Source of the DNA: Fodinibius sp050117475
Lineage (GTDB): Bacteria; Bacteroidota; Rhodothermia; Balneolales; Balneolaceae
DNA length: 15,764 nucleotides
Direction of reading: 5' to 3'
Assembly (NCBI GenBank): GCA_050117475.1
Contig: JASFMR010000083.1
Coordinates: forward strand, 1 to 15,764
Shown here: piece by piece, positions 6,832-14,259 of the stretch
Numbering within the stretch: position 1 is the first letter of the stretch
Layout: every line of letters begins with the position of its first letter
Program-made: the position numbers and the translations under genes
The notes under the pieces: model-generated
Databases searched by the model: none
What the model was told of the DNA's origin: nothing
Seen by the model: the letters and a program-made list of their open reading frames with translations, nothing else

Positions 6832-6953
6832 AGCCTCCTTGTTTAACATTGCTGAATTTAGCAGTCTAAGATATCTAAAAATGCTTAGAAAAGCAGGGTA
6901 TTTGCCTTGTATCAGAGTTCAGCCTATTTACGATAACTTAAAACGCCAAATGG

Positions 6954-6985
6954 TTTGGACGATTTTCAATAAGCTGGTAAATTTA
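6954..6985 (+). promoter_or_regulatory. candidate pgk promoter containing a 12-bp palindrome
   Basis: TTTG (6954-6957) is followed after 20 bases by TAAATTTA (6978-6985), which matches Bacteroidota TAnnTTTG except at the last base. The -7 element is embedded in a perfect palindrome, GGTAAATTTACC (6976-6987). Transcription would start near 6990, leaving about 30 bases before the preferred pgk ATG at 7022. This is a motif-based inference. Confidence 0.45.
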
Positions 6986-7021
6986 CCTTAATTATTTTAA
7001 ATGCAAGTAGATAAGGTATAT

Positions 7022-8215
7022 ATGGAAAAGATGACGCTCAGAGATGTCGATGTTGAAGGCAAAAAAGTACTAATGCGCGTAGATTTTAATGTCCCGCTGG
7101 AAGATGGGAAGATTACCGATGATAACCGGATCGTTCAGGCATTACCTTCGATACAATTCGTTATCCAGAGAGGGGGCAAATTGATTCTGATGAGCCATTT
7201 GGGACGGCCGGGCGGCGAGCCGGATGAATCCCTGAGTCTACGGCCTGTCGCAGAGCATTTACAGACGCTGGTAGACGCCAAAGTACATTTTGCTGAAGAC
7301 TGCATCGGGAAAAAGGCGGCATCGGTTGTAGAAGAGGCCAAAGACGGGGAGATTGTTTTGCTTGAAAATGTTCGTTTCCATAAAGGCGAAAAGGCAAATG
7401 AGGAAGAATTTAGCAAGAGTTTGGCTGCCCATGGAGACTTATTCTGTAATGATGCATTTGGAAGCAGTCACAGAGCACATTCTTCCGTTGCAGGGGTCAC
7501 CCGTTATTTACAACCTGCCGTTTCTGGCTTCCTGCTTGAGAAAGAGATTAAATATCTGAGCGGCTCCATAAATGATCCCGAGCGTCCATTTGTCTCTATC
7601 CTGGGAGGCGCAAAGGTATCCGACAAAATTGGTGTGATCGAAAACCTATTAAGCAAGGTCGACACCATTATTGTAGGTGGGGGGATGACTTATACTTTTT
7701 ACAAGGCCAAAGGGCTGCCCGTTGGCAATTCACTGGTAGAAGATGAAAAAGTAGAGTTGGCAGCTCAGATTATGGAAAAAGCCGAAAAACAGGGGGTCAA
7801 ATTTGTACTGCCTATTGATTCGGTGGTAGCCAAAGAATTCAAAAACGAAGCAGAGCATAAAGTAGTTGGTGAGGACGGTATCGAAGAGGGGTGGATGGCC
7901 CTGGATATCGGCCCGCAGTCAGCTATTTCTTTCGGGAATATTATTAAAGGAGCCAAAACCGTGGTCTGGAATGGCCCGATGGGAGTTTTTGAGATGGAAA
8001 ATTATGCCGAGGGTACGTTTTCTGTGGCAGAAGCGCTGGCGGATGCCACGAAACAGGGGGCTACAACGATTATCGGTGGTGGAGATTCGGCTGCGGCCAT
8101 CAAGAAAGCCGGGCTCGAAGACCAGGTTTCCCATGTTTCTACCGGCGGAGGGGCGAGTCTGATGTTCTTGGAAGGCAAAGATCTGCCGGGTGTGGTGGCC
8201 CTTACGGATAAATAG
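7022..8215 (+). CDS. pgk: phosphoglycerate kinase
   Basis: A 397-residue glycolytic enzyme catalysing reversible phosphate transfer between 1,3-bisphosphoglycerate and ADP in the cytosol. Both lobes are complete. The N-terminal substrate lobe has RVDFNVPLEDG at 19-29 and SHLGRPGG at 58-65. The C-terminal nucleotide lobe has the ILGGAKVSDKI segment, VVWNGPMGVFE, IGGGDSAAAIKKAG and the closing STGGGASLMFLEG. Length is normal for bacterial PGK. I prefer the ATG at 7022 (MEKMTLRDVDV), because AAGG lies five bases before it and the candidate promoter would leave almost no leader for the upstream in-frame ATG at 7001, which would add seven residues. A third ATG at 7031 is also possible. The gene is monocistronic, divergent from the cysteine desulfurase, and closed by a strong terminator. 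Confidence 0.96.
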   Translation: MEKMTLRDVDVEGKKVLMRVDFNVPLEDGKITDDNRIVQALPSIQFVIQRGGKLILMSHLGRPGGEPDESLSLRPVAEHLQTLVDAKVHFAEDCIGKKAASVVEEAKDGEIVLLENVRFHKGEKANEEEFSKSLAAHGDLFCNDAFGSSHRAHSSVAGVTRYLQPAVSGFLLEKEIKYLSGSINDPERPFVSILGGAKVSDKIGVIENLLSKVDTIIVGGGMTYTFYKAKGLPVGNSLVEDEKVELAAQIMEKAEKQGVKFVLPIDSVVAKEFKNEAEHKVVGEDGIEEGWMALDIGPQSAISFGNIIKGAKTVVWNGPMGVFEMENYAEGTFSVAEALADATKQGATTIIGGGDSAAAIKKAGLEDQVSHVSTGGGASLMFLEGKDLPGVVALTDK

Positions 8216-8246
8216 TATCCAAAATTATACAATTTGCGATTTAACC

Positions 8247-8282
8247 AAACAGGGACGTGCAGGGGTGCGTCCCTGTTTTTTA
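8247..8282 (+). terminator. Rho-independent terminator of pgk
   Basis: AAACAGGGACG (8247-8257) pairs perfectly over 11 bp with CGTCCCTGTTT (8268-8278). The loop may tighten further by two wobble pairs and a C-G pair. A T run (8276-8281) follows directly, 60 bases after the pgk stop codon. The remaining bases up to the next gene at 8438 are very AT-rich. I could not assign a convincing promoter there, though one for the DUF3857 pair is expected. Confidence 0.92.
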
Positions 8283-8437
8283 TGTTATTTATCCTAATCA
8301 ATAAGCCTTGGCCGGCTAAAATATATTTTCTTTTTTATCTATTAGAATTATATGCTATAATCTAAAATAGAAAATATCATTTATGCCCATGTAGGGACAA
8401 GGGAAGCTCTTCACCAACCTCTAATAAGATTTATATT

Positions 8438-10480
8438 ATGCATTCAAGAGCCATTTTTAAGCATATTTTGTGTATTAGTACATATTTTCTAATTGTATTT
8501 CCCGTTTATGGGCAAGTTAAAAACTGGGGAGACGTATCACAGGAAGAGTTACGAAAAACGGTTTTCTCTCAGGACAGTAGCGCGGCAGCCGTTGTATTAT
8601 TTAAAAAGGGAAATCTGAGAGTTGAAGATAATCTGAATTATTCTCTCGATGAACATGTGCGAATCAAGATTCTCAGCAAGGAGGGTTATGACTGGGGAAA
8701 TATTAAAATCAATTATAACAAGGAGCATAGTCAGGATATCGAAAATATTAAGGCGTTGACCTACACACTTACCCCAGCCGGTCATATCCTGGAACATAAG
8801 ATGGATGAGAGTTCCATTTATGACAAAAAAATCATTAATGGCATTAACCAGAAGAGTTTTACCCTTCCTTCTTTGGAGCCGGGCTGTGTCCTTGAATATA
8901 GATACACATTTAAAATCGGAGATCCCAGCTATATCCCCACTTGGTTTTTTGATGAAACCATACCTGTAGAATGGAGTGAATTAACGGCTGAATTCCCAAG
9001 CTTTCTACATTTTCTGAAAGTCTTCAGTGGTAAAGAAGAGTTATACAAAAATGGATTTAAAGAGTTCCATAAGACGGTTAACATGACTTTTAAGACCCAT
9101 AGCAATGGAATTTATGCGGCAGCTCATGGCAATAAACGTAGGATGAGGATTAGTTTTAATGGGGAACGCTTCACATGGGCTATGAAAGATCAAGAGGCAA
9201 TAAAAGATTTGCCCTTTATGACAACCCCCAATGATTATAAAGCAAAGATTGATTTTCAGCTAACTGAGTTTAGCATTCCAGAAAAAGGGATTCAAGAGGA
9301 TATTGTTAAAAGCTGGGATAACGTAATTGATCGCTTGCTGGAAGATGAGTTTTCTCCTTATTTAGAAGCCGCCAAAGGTTATGATCAAAAGCTGAAATCT
9401 CTCAAAATTTACTCTTTATCGTATCCTGAAAGAATAAAGACGATATTTCAATATGTCTCGGATTCGTATAATTGGAACCATATTTACGGTATCTATCCTG
9501 AAAAAAGGCCGGATGAAGTCATGGAAACCAAAACCGGTACCGGATCGGAGATGAATTTGTTATTAACGGGCTTACTGAGAAAAGCCGATATTGAAGCATA
9601 TCCTGTCTTGGTAAGTACTCGTGATCATGGGTCGGTATCAAAAAAATTTGTTCTGCCTAACCAATTTAATCACATCGTAGTTTATGTACCGGGAGATCAG
9701 GATTTATTGCTTGATACGATTACCGGCGATCGTCCCCTCCATAATCTGCCCATAAGCGATTTGAATGGCCAGGGACTCTTGATAAAAAAACCTTATGTTG
9801 GCAATAAACGATGGATTAACCTCGTCCCGCTTCAAAAAACAATTAAAGTTGGTTCTTTATTTGCTGAGATAGGCAGGGATGGTTACCTCTCGGGGCGAAC
9901 TTCATATAAGTCTACCGGTTATAAAGCATTTAAAGAGAGAGAGGAATTAAAAAATAAGGGAGAGGAACGCTTTGCTAATGAGAATATCTTCAAGGGTTTT
10001 AAAAATGCCAATCTGATAAAGATCAACCATAATTCTTTTGCCGATCTGGATAGCGTATTCTCCTATACCGCTTATTTTGATTCAGCGAAAAGTGTTGCTA
10101 CTCAAGTATCGGATAGCCTTATTTATCTTGACAGTACCCCCTTTATGAAATGGGAAGAAAACCCACTTAAACAGCAGAAAAGAGAATATCCGGTTGATTT
10201 TCCATATTCAACAAAGGAAAAATTTGTAATGGTTTTGAAAATTCCTGAGGGATATAATCTCGAATCATATCCACAAAATTTTACTACCCGCATAGCAAGA
10301 AAAGGCGGAATGTTCCAACGTAAAACGGAAATTAAAGATGGCCAGCTAATTATGCATTGGACGGTAGAACTGGATAGATTGCGTTATTCTCCCCAAGAGT
10401 ATTCCCGCCTTCGGTATTTTTTTGATCAAGTTATTCATGCTCATTCTGAAAAAATAATACTTAAAAAGGATGCAGTATGA
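8438..10480 (+). CDS. secreted DUF3857 / transglutaminase-like protein with Ser in place of the catalytic Cys
   Basis: A 680-residue exported protein. Residues 1-26 form a Sec signal peptide (hydrophobic core LCISTYFLIVF, probable cleavage after VYG), so it is periplasmic. A DUF3857 beta-rich region (about 45-270) precedes a transglutaminase-like core (about 320-450) and a DUF3858-like C-terminal beta domain ending in a Y.RLRYFFDQV motif. In the core, the usual GxC nucleophile site reads GTGSEMNLLL with S370, while H412 (FNHIVVY) and D426 (LLLDTITG) occupy the other triad positions. The protein is therefore either not a thiol enzyme or a binding module. My recollection is that DUF3857 proteins lacking this Cys recur in Bacteroidota. 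Its stop codon overlaps the start of the next, related gene. Function is unknown; cell-envelope peptide or polysaccharide-related processing is only a guess. Confidence 0.85.
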   Translation: MHSRAIFKHILCISTYFLIVFPVYGQVKNWGDVSQEELRKTVFSQDSSAAAVVLFKKGNLRVEDNLNYSLDEHVRIKILSKEGYDWGNIKINYNKEHSQDIENIKALTYTLTPAGHILEHKMDESSIYDKKIINGINQKSFTLPSLEPGCVLEYRYTFKIGDPSYIPTWFFDETIPVEWSELTAEFPSFLHFLKVFSGKEELYKNGFKEFHKTVNMTFKTHSNGIYAAAHGNKRRMRISFNGERFTWAMKDQEAIKDLPFMTTPNDYKAKIDFQLTEFSIPEKGIQEDIVKSWDNVIDRLLEDEFSPYLEAAKGYDQKLKSLKIYSLSYPERIKTIFQYVSDSYNWNHIYGIYPEKRPDEVMETKTGTGSEMNLLLTGLLRKADIEAYPVLVSTRDHGSVSKKFVLPNQFNHIVVYVPGDQDLLLDTITGDRPLHNLPISDLNGQGLLIKKPYVGNKRWINLVPLQKTIKVGSLFAEIGRDGYLSGRTSYKSTGYKAFKEREELKNKGEERFANENIFKGFKNANLIKINHNSFADLDSVFSYTAYFDSAKSVATQVSDSLIYLDSTPFMKWEENPLKQQKREYPVDFPYSTKEKFVMVLKIPEGYNLESYPQNFTTRIARKGGMFQRKTEIKDGQLIMHWTVELDRLRYSPQEYSRLRYFFDQVIHAHSEKIILKKDAV

Positions 10481-12408
10481 GCATGACAATAAGATTTAGG
10501 TATATATTGCTGTTGCTTGTACTGGGCTGTACAAGCAGTAGAAATCTTCCTCAGAAAATTGACAACTATGCGGCTTCTTTAATACTCCCAGGAAGTGATT
10601 CTCCTGAAGCCGTAGTAAAAGAGTATGATGCTGAATTGAGAATTAGTGCGGAAGACAACGCTGTTTATTCTGTGCATAAAGTGGTGACTATACTGAAGCC
10701 AGGCGCCCGTGAACACGGACGATTGGTTTTGGAATACGGCGGATTCCAGCATATCAGGAATATAAAAGGGGGAATTTATAACAAAGATGGTGTTTTGGTT
10801 CGATATTTGAATGAAGATGAAGGTATGGATATTGGGCTTACTGACGGGTATTCTCTCTATGATGATAGCAGAATTAAAATCTATCATCTTTATTATGATA
10901 AGTATCCATATACCATCGTATACGACTATTCTATACAGTATTCCGGCTTGCTGAATTTGCCTTCATTTTTTCCCCAGGGACCAAAAGAATACGTTAAACA
11001 GGCACGATTTAAGCTTCAAGCCCCGGCAACACAAGGTGTTCGCTATCGCGCTCTTAATATTCAGCAGAATCCTCATAAAAGCCTTATAGGAAAAGATTCA
11101 CTTTACAGCTGGGAATTACAAAACCTGGAACCGGTTGCTAACGAGCCTTTAAATCCACCATTTATGATGAATGTCTCCCGGGTTTTAATTGCGCCCGATC
11201 GGTTTCGTATGGCTAATAGTACTGGACGGCTGGATTCATGGAATAGTTTTGGCAAATGGTATTATAGTTTGACGGTGGGACGCAATGAGCTACCTCTAAA
11301 AGTACAGCAGAAAGTGAAAAATATTTATTTCAGTGCTGATAATAGGGAGCAGGGGATTAAAGCTCTCTATGAGTATATGCAACGGAAGACAAGATATGTA
11401 AGTATACAGCTTGGCATTGGAGGGTGGCAGCCTTTCAAGGCCAGTTTTGTAGAAAAGAATGGATATGGGGATTGTAAAGCATTGACAAACTATATGCAGA
11501 CAATTCTAAAATATGCAGGAGTTGATTCGTATCCCGTATTGATACGGAATGGAATAGGCGTTTCCCCGGTTATCACTGATTTTCCTAGCAACCAGTTTAA
11601 CCACGAAATTTTATATGTGCCGGGTAAGAAGCCGATATGGCTTGAATCAACAGGCCAATCGATTCCATTCAACTATATTGGTATCAGCAACGCAAACAGG
11701 TATGGCCTTCTGATAAAACCCGACAGTTCTTTTCTTATTAAGACACCGGAATATGACTATAAGACAAATAAATTGAAAAATGAGACAAAGGTTAATTTAA
11801 ACAGTCAGGGGAAGGCTGATATTAAAGTTAAAGCTACTTATTCAGGGGCATTCCTGGATGATATTATTGGGAATACAGCTCAAAAATCTGATCAGCAAAG
11901 AGAAAAATGGCTTCACAAAACTATTTCCCTTAATGGGTTTTCAATTCGTTCTTATGATTTTTCGGAGATTGACAATAAGCGGAGAAAACCTTCTATATCC
12001 GTGAACCTGACGAACGACAAATATGCCACACGAATGCAATCACGATTATTTGTGCCGCTAAACAGTATTAACAAATGGAAATTTCAAGTCCCGGAAATGC
12101 AGAATAAACGTACTCAGGATGTAATATTGCCATTCAGTTTCCAAGAAGTTGATCATACCACGTTGCATATTCCAAGTGGATTCAAGGTAGAGACAATGCC
12201 CGAAAATATACGAATCACTACCTCTTTTGGAACTTACACACTGACTGTTACCTCCACCGGGGAAAGCAAATTAGAAATACTACGGAAACTGACAATTACG
12301 AAACAACATTTGCAGGCTGATACTTATAGCGATCTCAGGAATTTTTTTTCTGAAATAGCCAAGGGTGATAGCAAAAGTGTTATTTTTAGATTGCGAGAGG
12401 GGGGATAG
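10477..12408 (+). CDS. DUF3857 / transglutaminase-like lipoprotein
   Basis: A 643-residue paralogue of the preceding protein. The N-terminus carries a lipobox (LLVLGC, Cys18), so the mature protein should be a lipid-anchored envelope protein. DUF3857 covers about 45-260, the transglutaminase-like core about 285-410, and a DUF3858-like domain ends with YSDLRNFFSEI, parallel to its partner. The nucleophile site GYGDCKALTNYM holds C333, followed by H376 (FNHEILY) and E390 (WLEST) at the acid position. Cys-His are therefore intact and Glu replaces Asp. Family members may be proteases, amidases or cross-linking enzymes, but none of this is established for DUF3857. The ATG overlaps the previous stop in an ATGA, so the two are translationally coupled; a second ATG two codons later is also possible. 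After the stop, 109 bases lead to the acyl-CoA dehydrogenase start. Confidence 0.87.
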   Translation: MSMTIRFRYILLLLVLGCTSSRNLPQKIDNYAASLILPGSDSPEAVVKEYDAELRISAEDNAVYSVHKVVTILKPGAREHGRLVLEYGGFQHIRNIKGGIYNKDGVLVRYLNEDEGMDIGLTDGYSLYDDSRIKIYHLYYDKYPYTIVYDYSIQYSGLLNLPSFFPQGPKEYVKQARFKLQAPATQGVRYRALNIQQNPHKSLIGKDSLYSWELQNLEPVANEPLNPPFMMNVSRVLIAPDRFRMANSTGRLDSWNSFGKWYYSLTVGRNELPLKVQQKVKNIYFSADNREQGIKALYEYMQRKTRYVSIQLGIGGWQPFKASFVEKNGYGDCKALTNYMQTILKYAGVDSYPVLIRNGIGVSPVITDFPSNQFNHEILYVPGKKPIWLESTGQSIPFNYIGISNANRYGLLIKPDSSFLIKTPEYDYKTNKLKNETKVNLNSQGKADIKVKATYSGAFLDDIIGNTAQKSDQQREKWLHKTISLNGFSIRSYDFSEIDNKRRKPSISVNLTNDKYATRMQSRLFVPLNSINKWKFQVPEMQNKRTQDVILPFSFQEVDHTTLHIPSGFKVETMPENIRITTSFGTYTLTVTSTGESKLEILRKLTITKQHLQADTYSDLRNFFSEIAKGDSKSVIFRLREGG

Positions 12409-12506
12409 ATAGAAGGTGATAGCCGGAGGTGGTTTTAAAATCTTGCTCTTTGTACTTTGAGAAGGATGCTTGTCTTTAATTCATCGGAGTTTATTTAAAC
12501 TATCAC

Positions 12507-12512
12507 AGGAGG
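12507..12512 (+). promoter_or_regulatory. strong ribosome-binding site of the acyl-CoA dehydrogenase
   Basis: AGGAGG lies five bases before the ATG at 12518. It is the clearest Shine-Dalgarno site at good spacing in the window. It decides the start against the longer in-frame reading from a TTG at 12470. Confidence 0.8.
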
Positions 12513-12517
12513 TTTAT

Positions 12518-14197
12518 ATGTCCCATCCCGAAAACAAAGTGCTTACGGACGATTATCATACCAGCAACAATTTTTTTGAGAGCGATTTGATTTTGCGCAA
12601 CTATCTGAAAAAATATCTTCCGACTGATGCTTACAGCTATATTGAAGATAACTTACAAAAATTGGGAGAGACGGCTGCCAATTCAATGGATGAACTGGCT
12701 CAACAAGCTGATAGAAATCCCCCTGCCTTAAAAATTCGATCTAAGCTAGGAAAAGAAGCAGAGGAGGTTACTTTTCACCCAGCATATTGGGAGTTAATGG
12801 ACATTGCCGCCGAGTCAGAGATGTTCTATGTAAAATATCATCCGGAAGGTCCCCATCGGTTTAGAGCAAACAGAAACAGCTTGTGCTTTGCCCTGGGACA
12901 ATTGTATGCTATGAGTGAACTTGGACAATATTGTCCGCACTGCATGACGGACGGTGCGGCTTTTTTGATTGAGAAATACGCTCTGAAGGAAGATCAAAAG
13001 CGATTATTGCCGCGCTTGAGTGCTAAGGATGGCGACAAGTTGTTTTCGGGTGCGATGTTTTTGACTGAGAAATCCGGTGGTTCGGATGTCGGAGCCAATT
13101 TATGCAAGGCGCAACAAATTGACGGACGAAAATACCGCCTGAATGGTGAAAAATGGTTTTGTAGTAACGTTAATGCAGATGTCATGATGGTGTTGGCAAG
13201 GACGGGGCCAGTTGAGGCGGGTACACGCGGGCTTTCATTATTTTTGGTTGAAAAACAATTACCAAATGGGCAGGAAAATCCCAAAGAAATTATTCGTTTG
13301 AAGGATAAGCTGGGCGTCCGTTCTATGGCCACCGGGGAGGTCCGATTCCATGATACAATTGGAAAAAAATTGGGAGAGGAAGGAGAAGGATTTAAGCTGA
13401 TGGCCCAGATGATCAACATCTCCCGCAATTATAACTCCATGGCGGCTCTTGCCGGTATACGGCGCGCGATTATTGAGGCTTGGCAGTATTTGAATCATCG
13501 TCTGATTTTTGGAAAACGAGCGGTGGAGCATGCGTTAATTCGGGAAAAATTTTATGAGTTAGGATCTCGTTATATCGGTAATTTTTTGTTGGTTTGGCGT
13601 TCGCTGAGGGCAATGGATGCTGCTGAATCAGGAGATGAAGAAGAGCAGCAGTTGCTGAGGATGATTACTCCAATGTCGAAATGGTGGCTGGCCGAGCAGG
13701 CGGTGTATTCGGTACGCGAATGTATGGAGCTGATGGGGGGGAATGGGTATATAGAGGATTTTGTAATGCCTCGGATTTTGCGAGATGTGAATGTACTGCC
13801 CATTTGGGAAGGTTCGGGAAATGTCATTGTGCTGGATATGCTTCGGGCTTCCGAAAAATCCAGCGGGCTTGAGATTGTTATCAGAGCTATTGAAGAGGCC
13901 GCAGAGGTTTCCAATTACAGAGAGGGGATGAAAAAGACTCTGTCGTCAATTACAAATGTTTGGAAATCAGTTAAAGATGGAGATCGGGATCAGATTGAGG
14001 CTACCGTAAAGCCATTGTTTAAACAACTCATTCAACTTTATCAGATGGCCCTTATTACCCGGGAAATGGAGGGTGAAAATACCCCTCGTTATGCTGCGGC
14101 ACTTCAATTCTACGCCAATTTATTTAATCCTCAAATAACAAAGCGTAAACCACTGGAAATTAATAAGATAGAAGATGTTATTGGGTGGGAATATTAG
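12518..14197 (+). CDS. acyl-CoA dehydrogenase, AidB-like
   Basis: A 559-residue cytoplasmic flavoenzyme of the acyl-CoA dehydrogenase superfamily, expected to oxidise an acyl-CoA at C2-C3 and pass electrons to electron-transfer flavoprotein. Visible motifs are FLTEKSGGSDVGAN (181-194, flavin/substrate contact), GEKWFCSN (210-217), LKDKLGVRSMATGEV (261-275) and MGGNGYIEDFVMPRILRD (406-423). IWEGSGN (429-435) follows; its E431 aligns with the catalytic base of medium-chain enzymes (YEGTSQ). Length and wording (long N-terminal extension, LTEK.GGSDV, WEGSGN) fit the AidB branch best. E. coli AidB is linked to the adaptive response to alkylation, so a DNA-protective role is possible but not shown here. 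No ETF or other beta-oxidation gene is adjacent. It lies downstream of the DUF3857 pair on the same strand. Confidence 0.9.
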   Translation: MSHPENKVLTDDYHTSNNFFESDLILRNYLKKYLPTDAYSYIEDNLQKLGETAANSMDELAQQADRNPPALKIRSKLGKEAEEVTFHPAYWELMDIAAESEMFYVKYHPEGPHRFRANRNSLCFALGQLYAMSELGQYCPHCMTDGAAFLIEKYALKEDQKRLLPRLSAKDGDKLFSGAMFLTEKSGGSDVGANLCKAQQIDGRKYRLNGEKWFCSNVNADVMMVLARTGPVEAGTRGLSLFLVEKQLPNGQENPKEIIRLKDKLGVRSMATGEVRFHDTIGKKLGEEGEGFKLMAQMINISRNYNSMAALAGIRRAIIEAWQYLNHRLIFGKRAVEHALIREKFYELGSRYIGNFLLVWRSLRAMDAAESGDEEEQQLLRMITPMSKWWLAEQAVYSVRECMELMGGNGYIEDFVMPRILRDVNVLPIWEGSGNVIVLDMLRASEKSSGLEIVIRAIEEAAEVSNYREGMKKTLSSITNVWKSVKDGDRDQIEATVKPLFKQLIQLYQMALITREMEGENTPRYAAALQFYANLFNPQITKRKPLEINKIEDVIGWEY

Positions 14198-14205
14198 CTT
14201 AAAGT

Positions 14206-14246
14206 ATCTCCTCCCGATCAAGGGAGGAGATTGAATGTAGTTTTTT
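14206..14246 (+). terminator. hairpin between convergent genes, probable terminator
   Basis: ATCTCCTCCC (14206-14215) pairs perfectly with GGGAGGAGAT (14222-14231) around the loop GATCAA, 8 bases after the acyl-CoA dehydrogenase stop. The T run (14241-14246) begins ten bases past the stem, so it is not a canonical terminator. On the minus strand no T run follows. It may still end transcription from either side of the convergent pair. Confidence 0.5.
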
Positions 14247-14259
14247 AGTCAAAGGCGGC

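Noticed and set aside
6865..6889. TCTAAG...CTTAGA inverted repeat upstream of the cysteine desulfurase as an Fe-S regulator site.
   Set aside because: Six-base arms in AT-rich DNA with no match to a known IscR-type site that I can see.
8323..8377. A 9-bp inverted repeat (ATATTTTCT / AGAAAATAT) with a 37-base loop before the DUF3857 pair.
   Set aside because: It is entirely AT-rich with a long loop, in a region where such matches are expected by chance.
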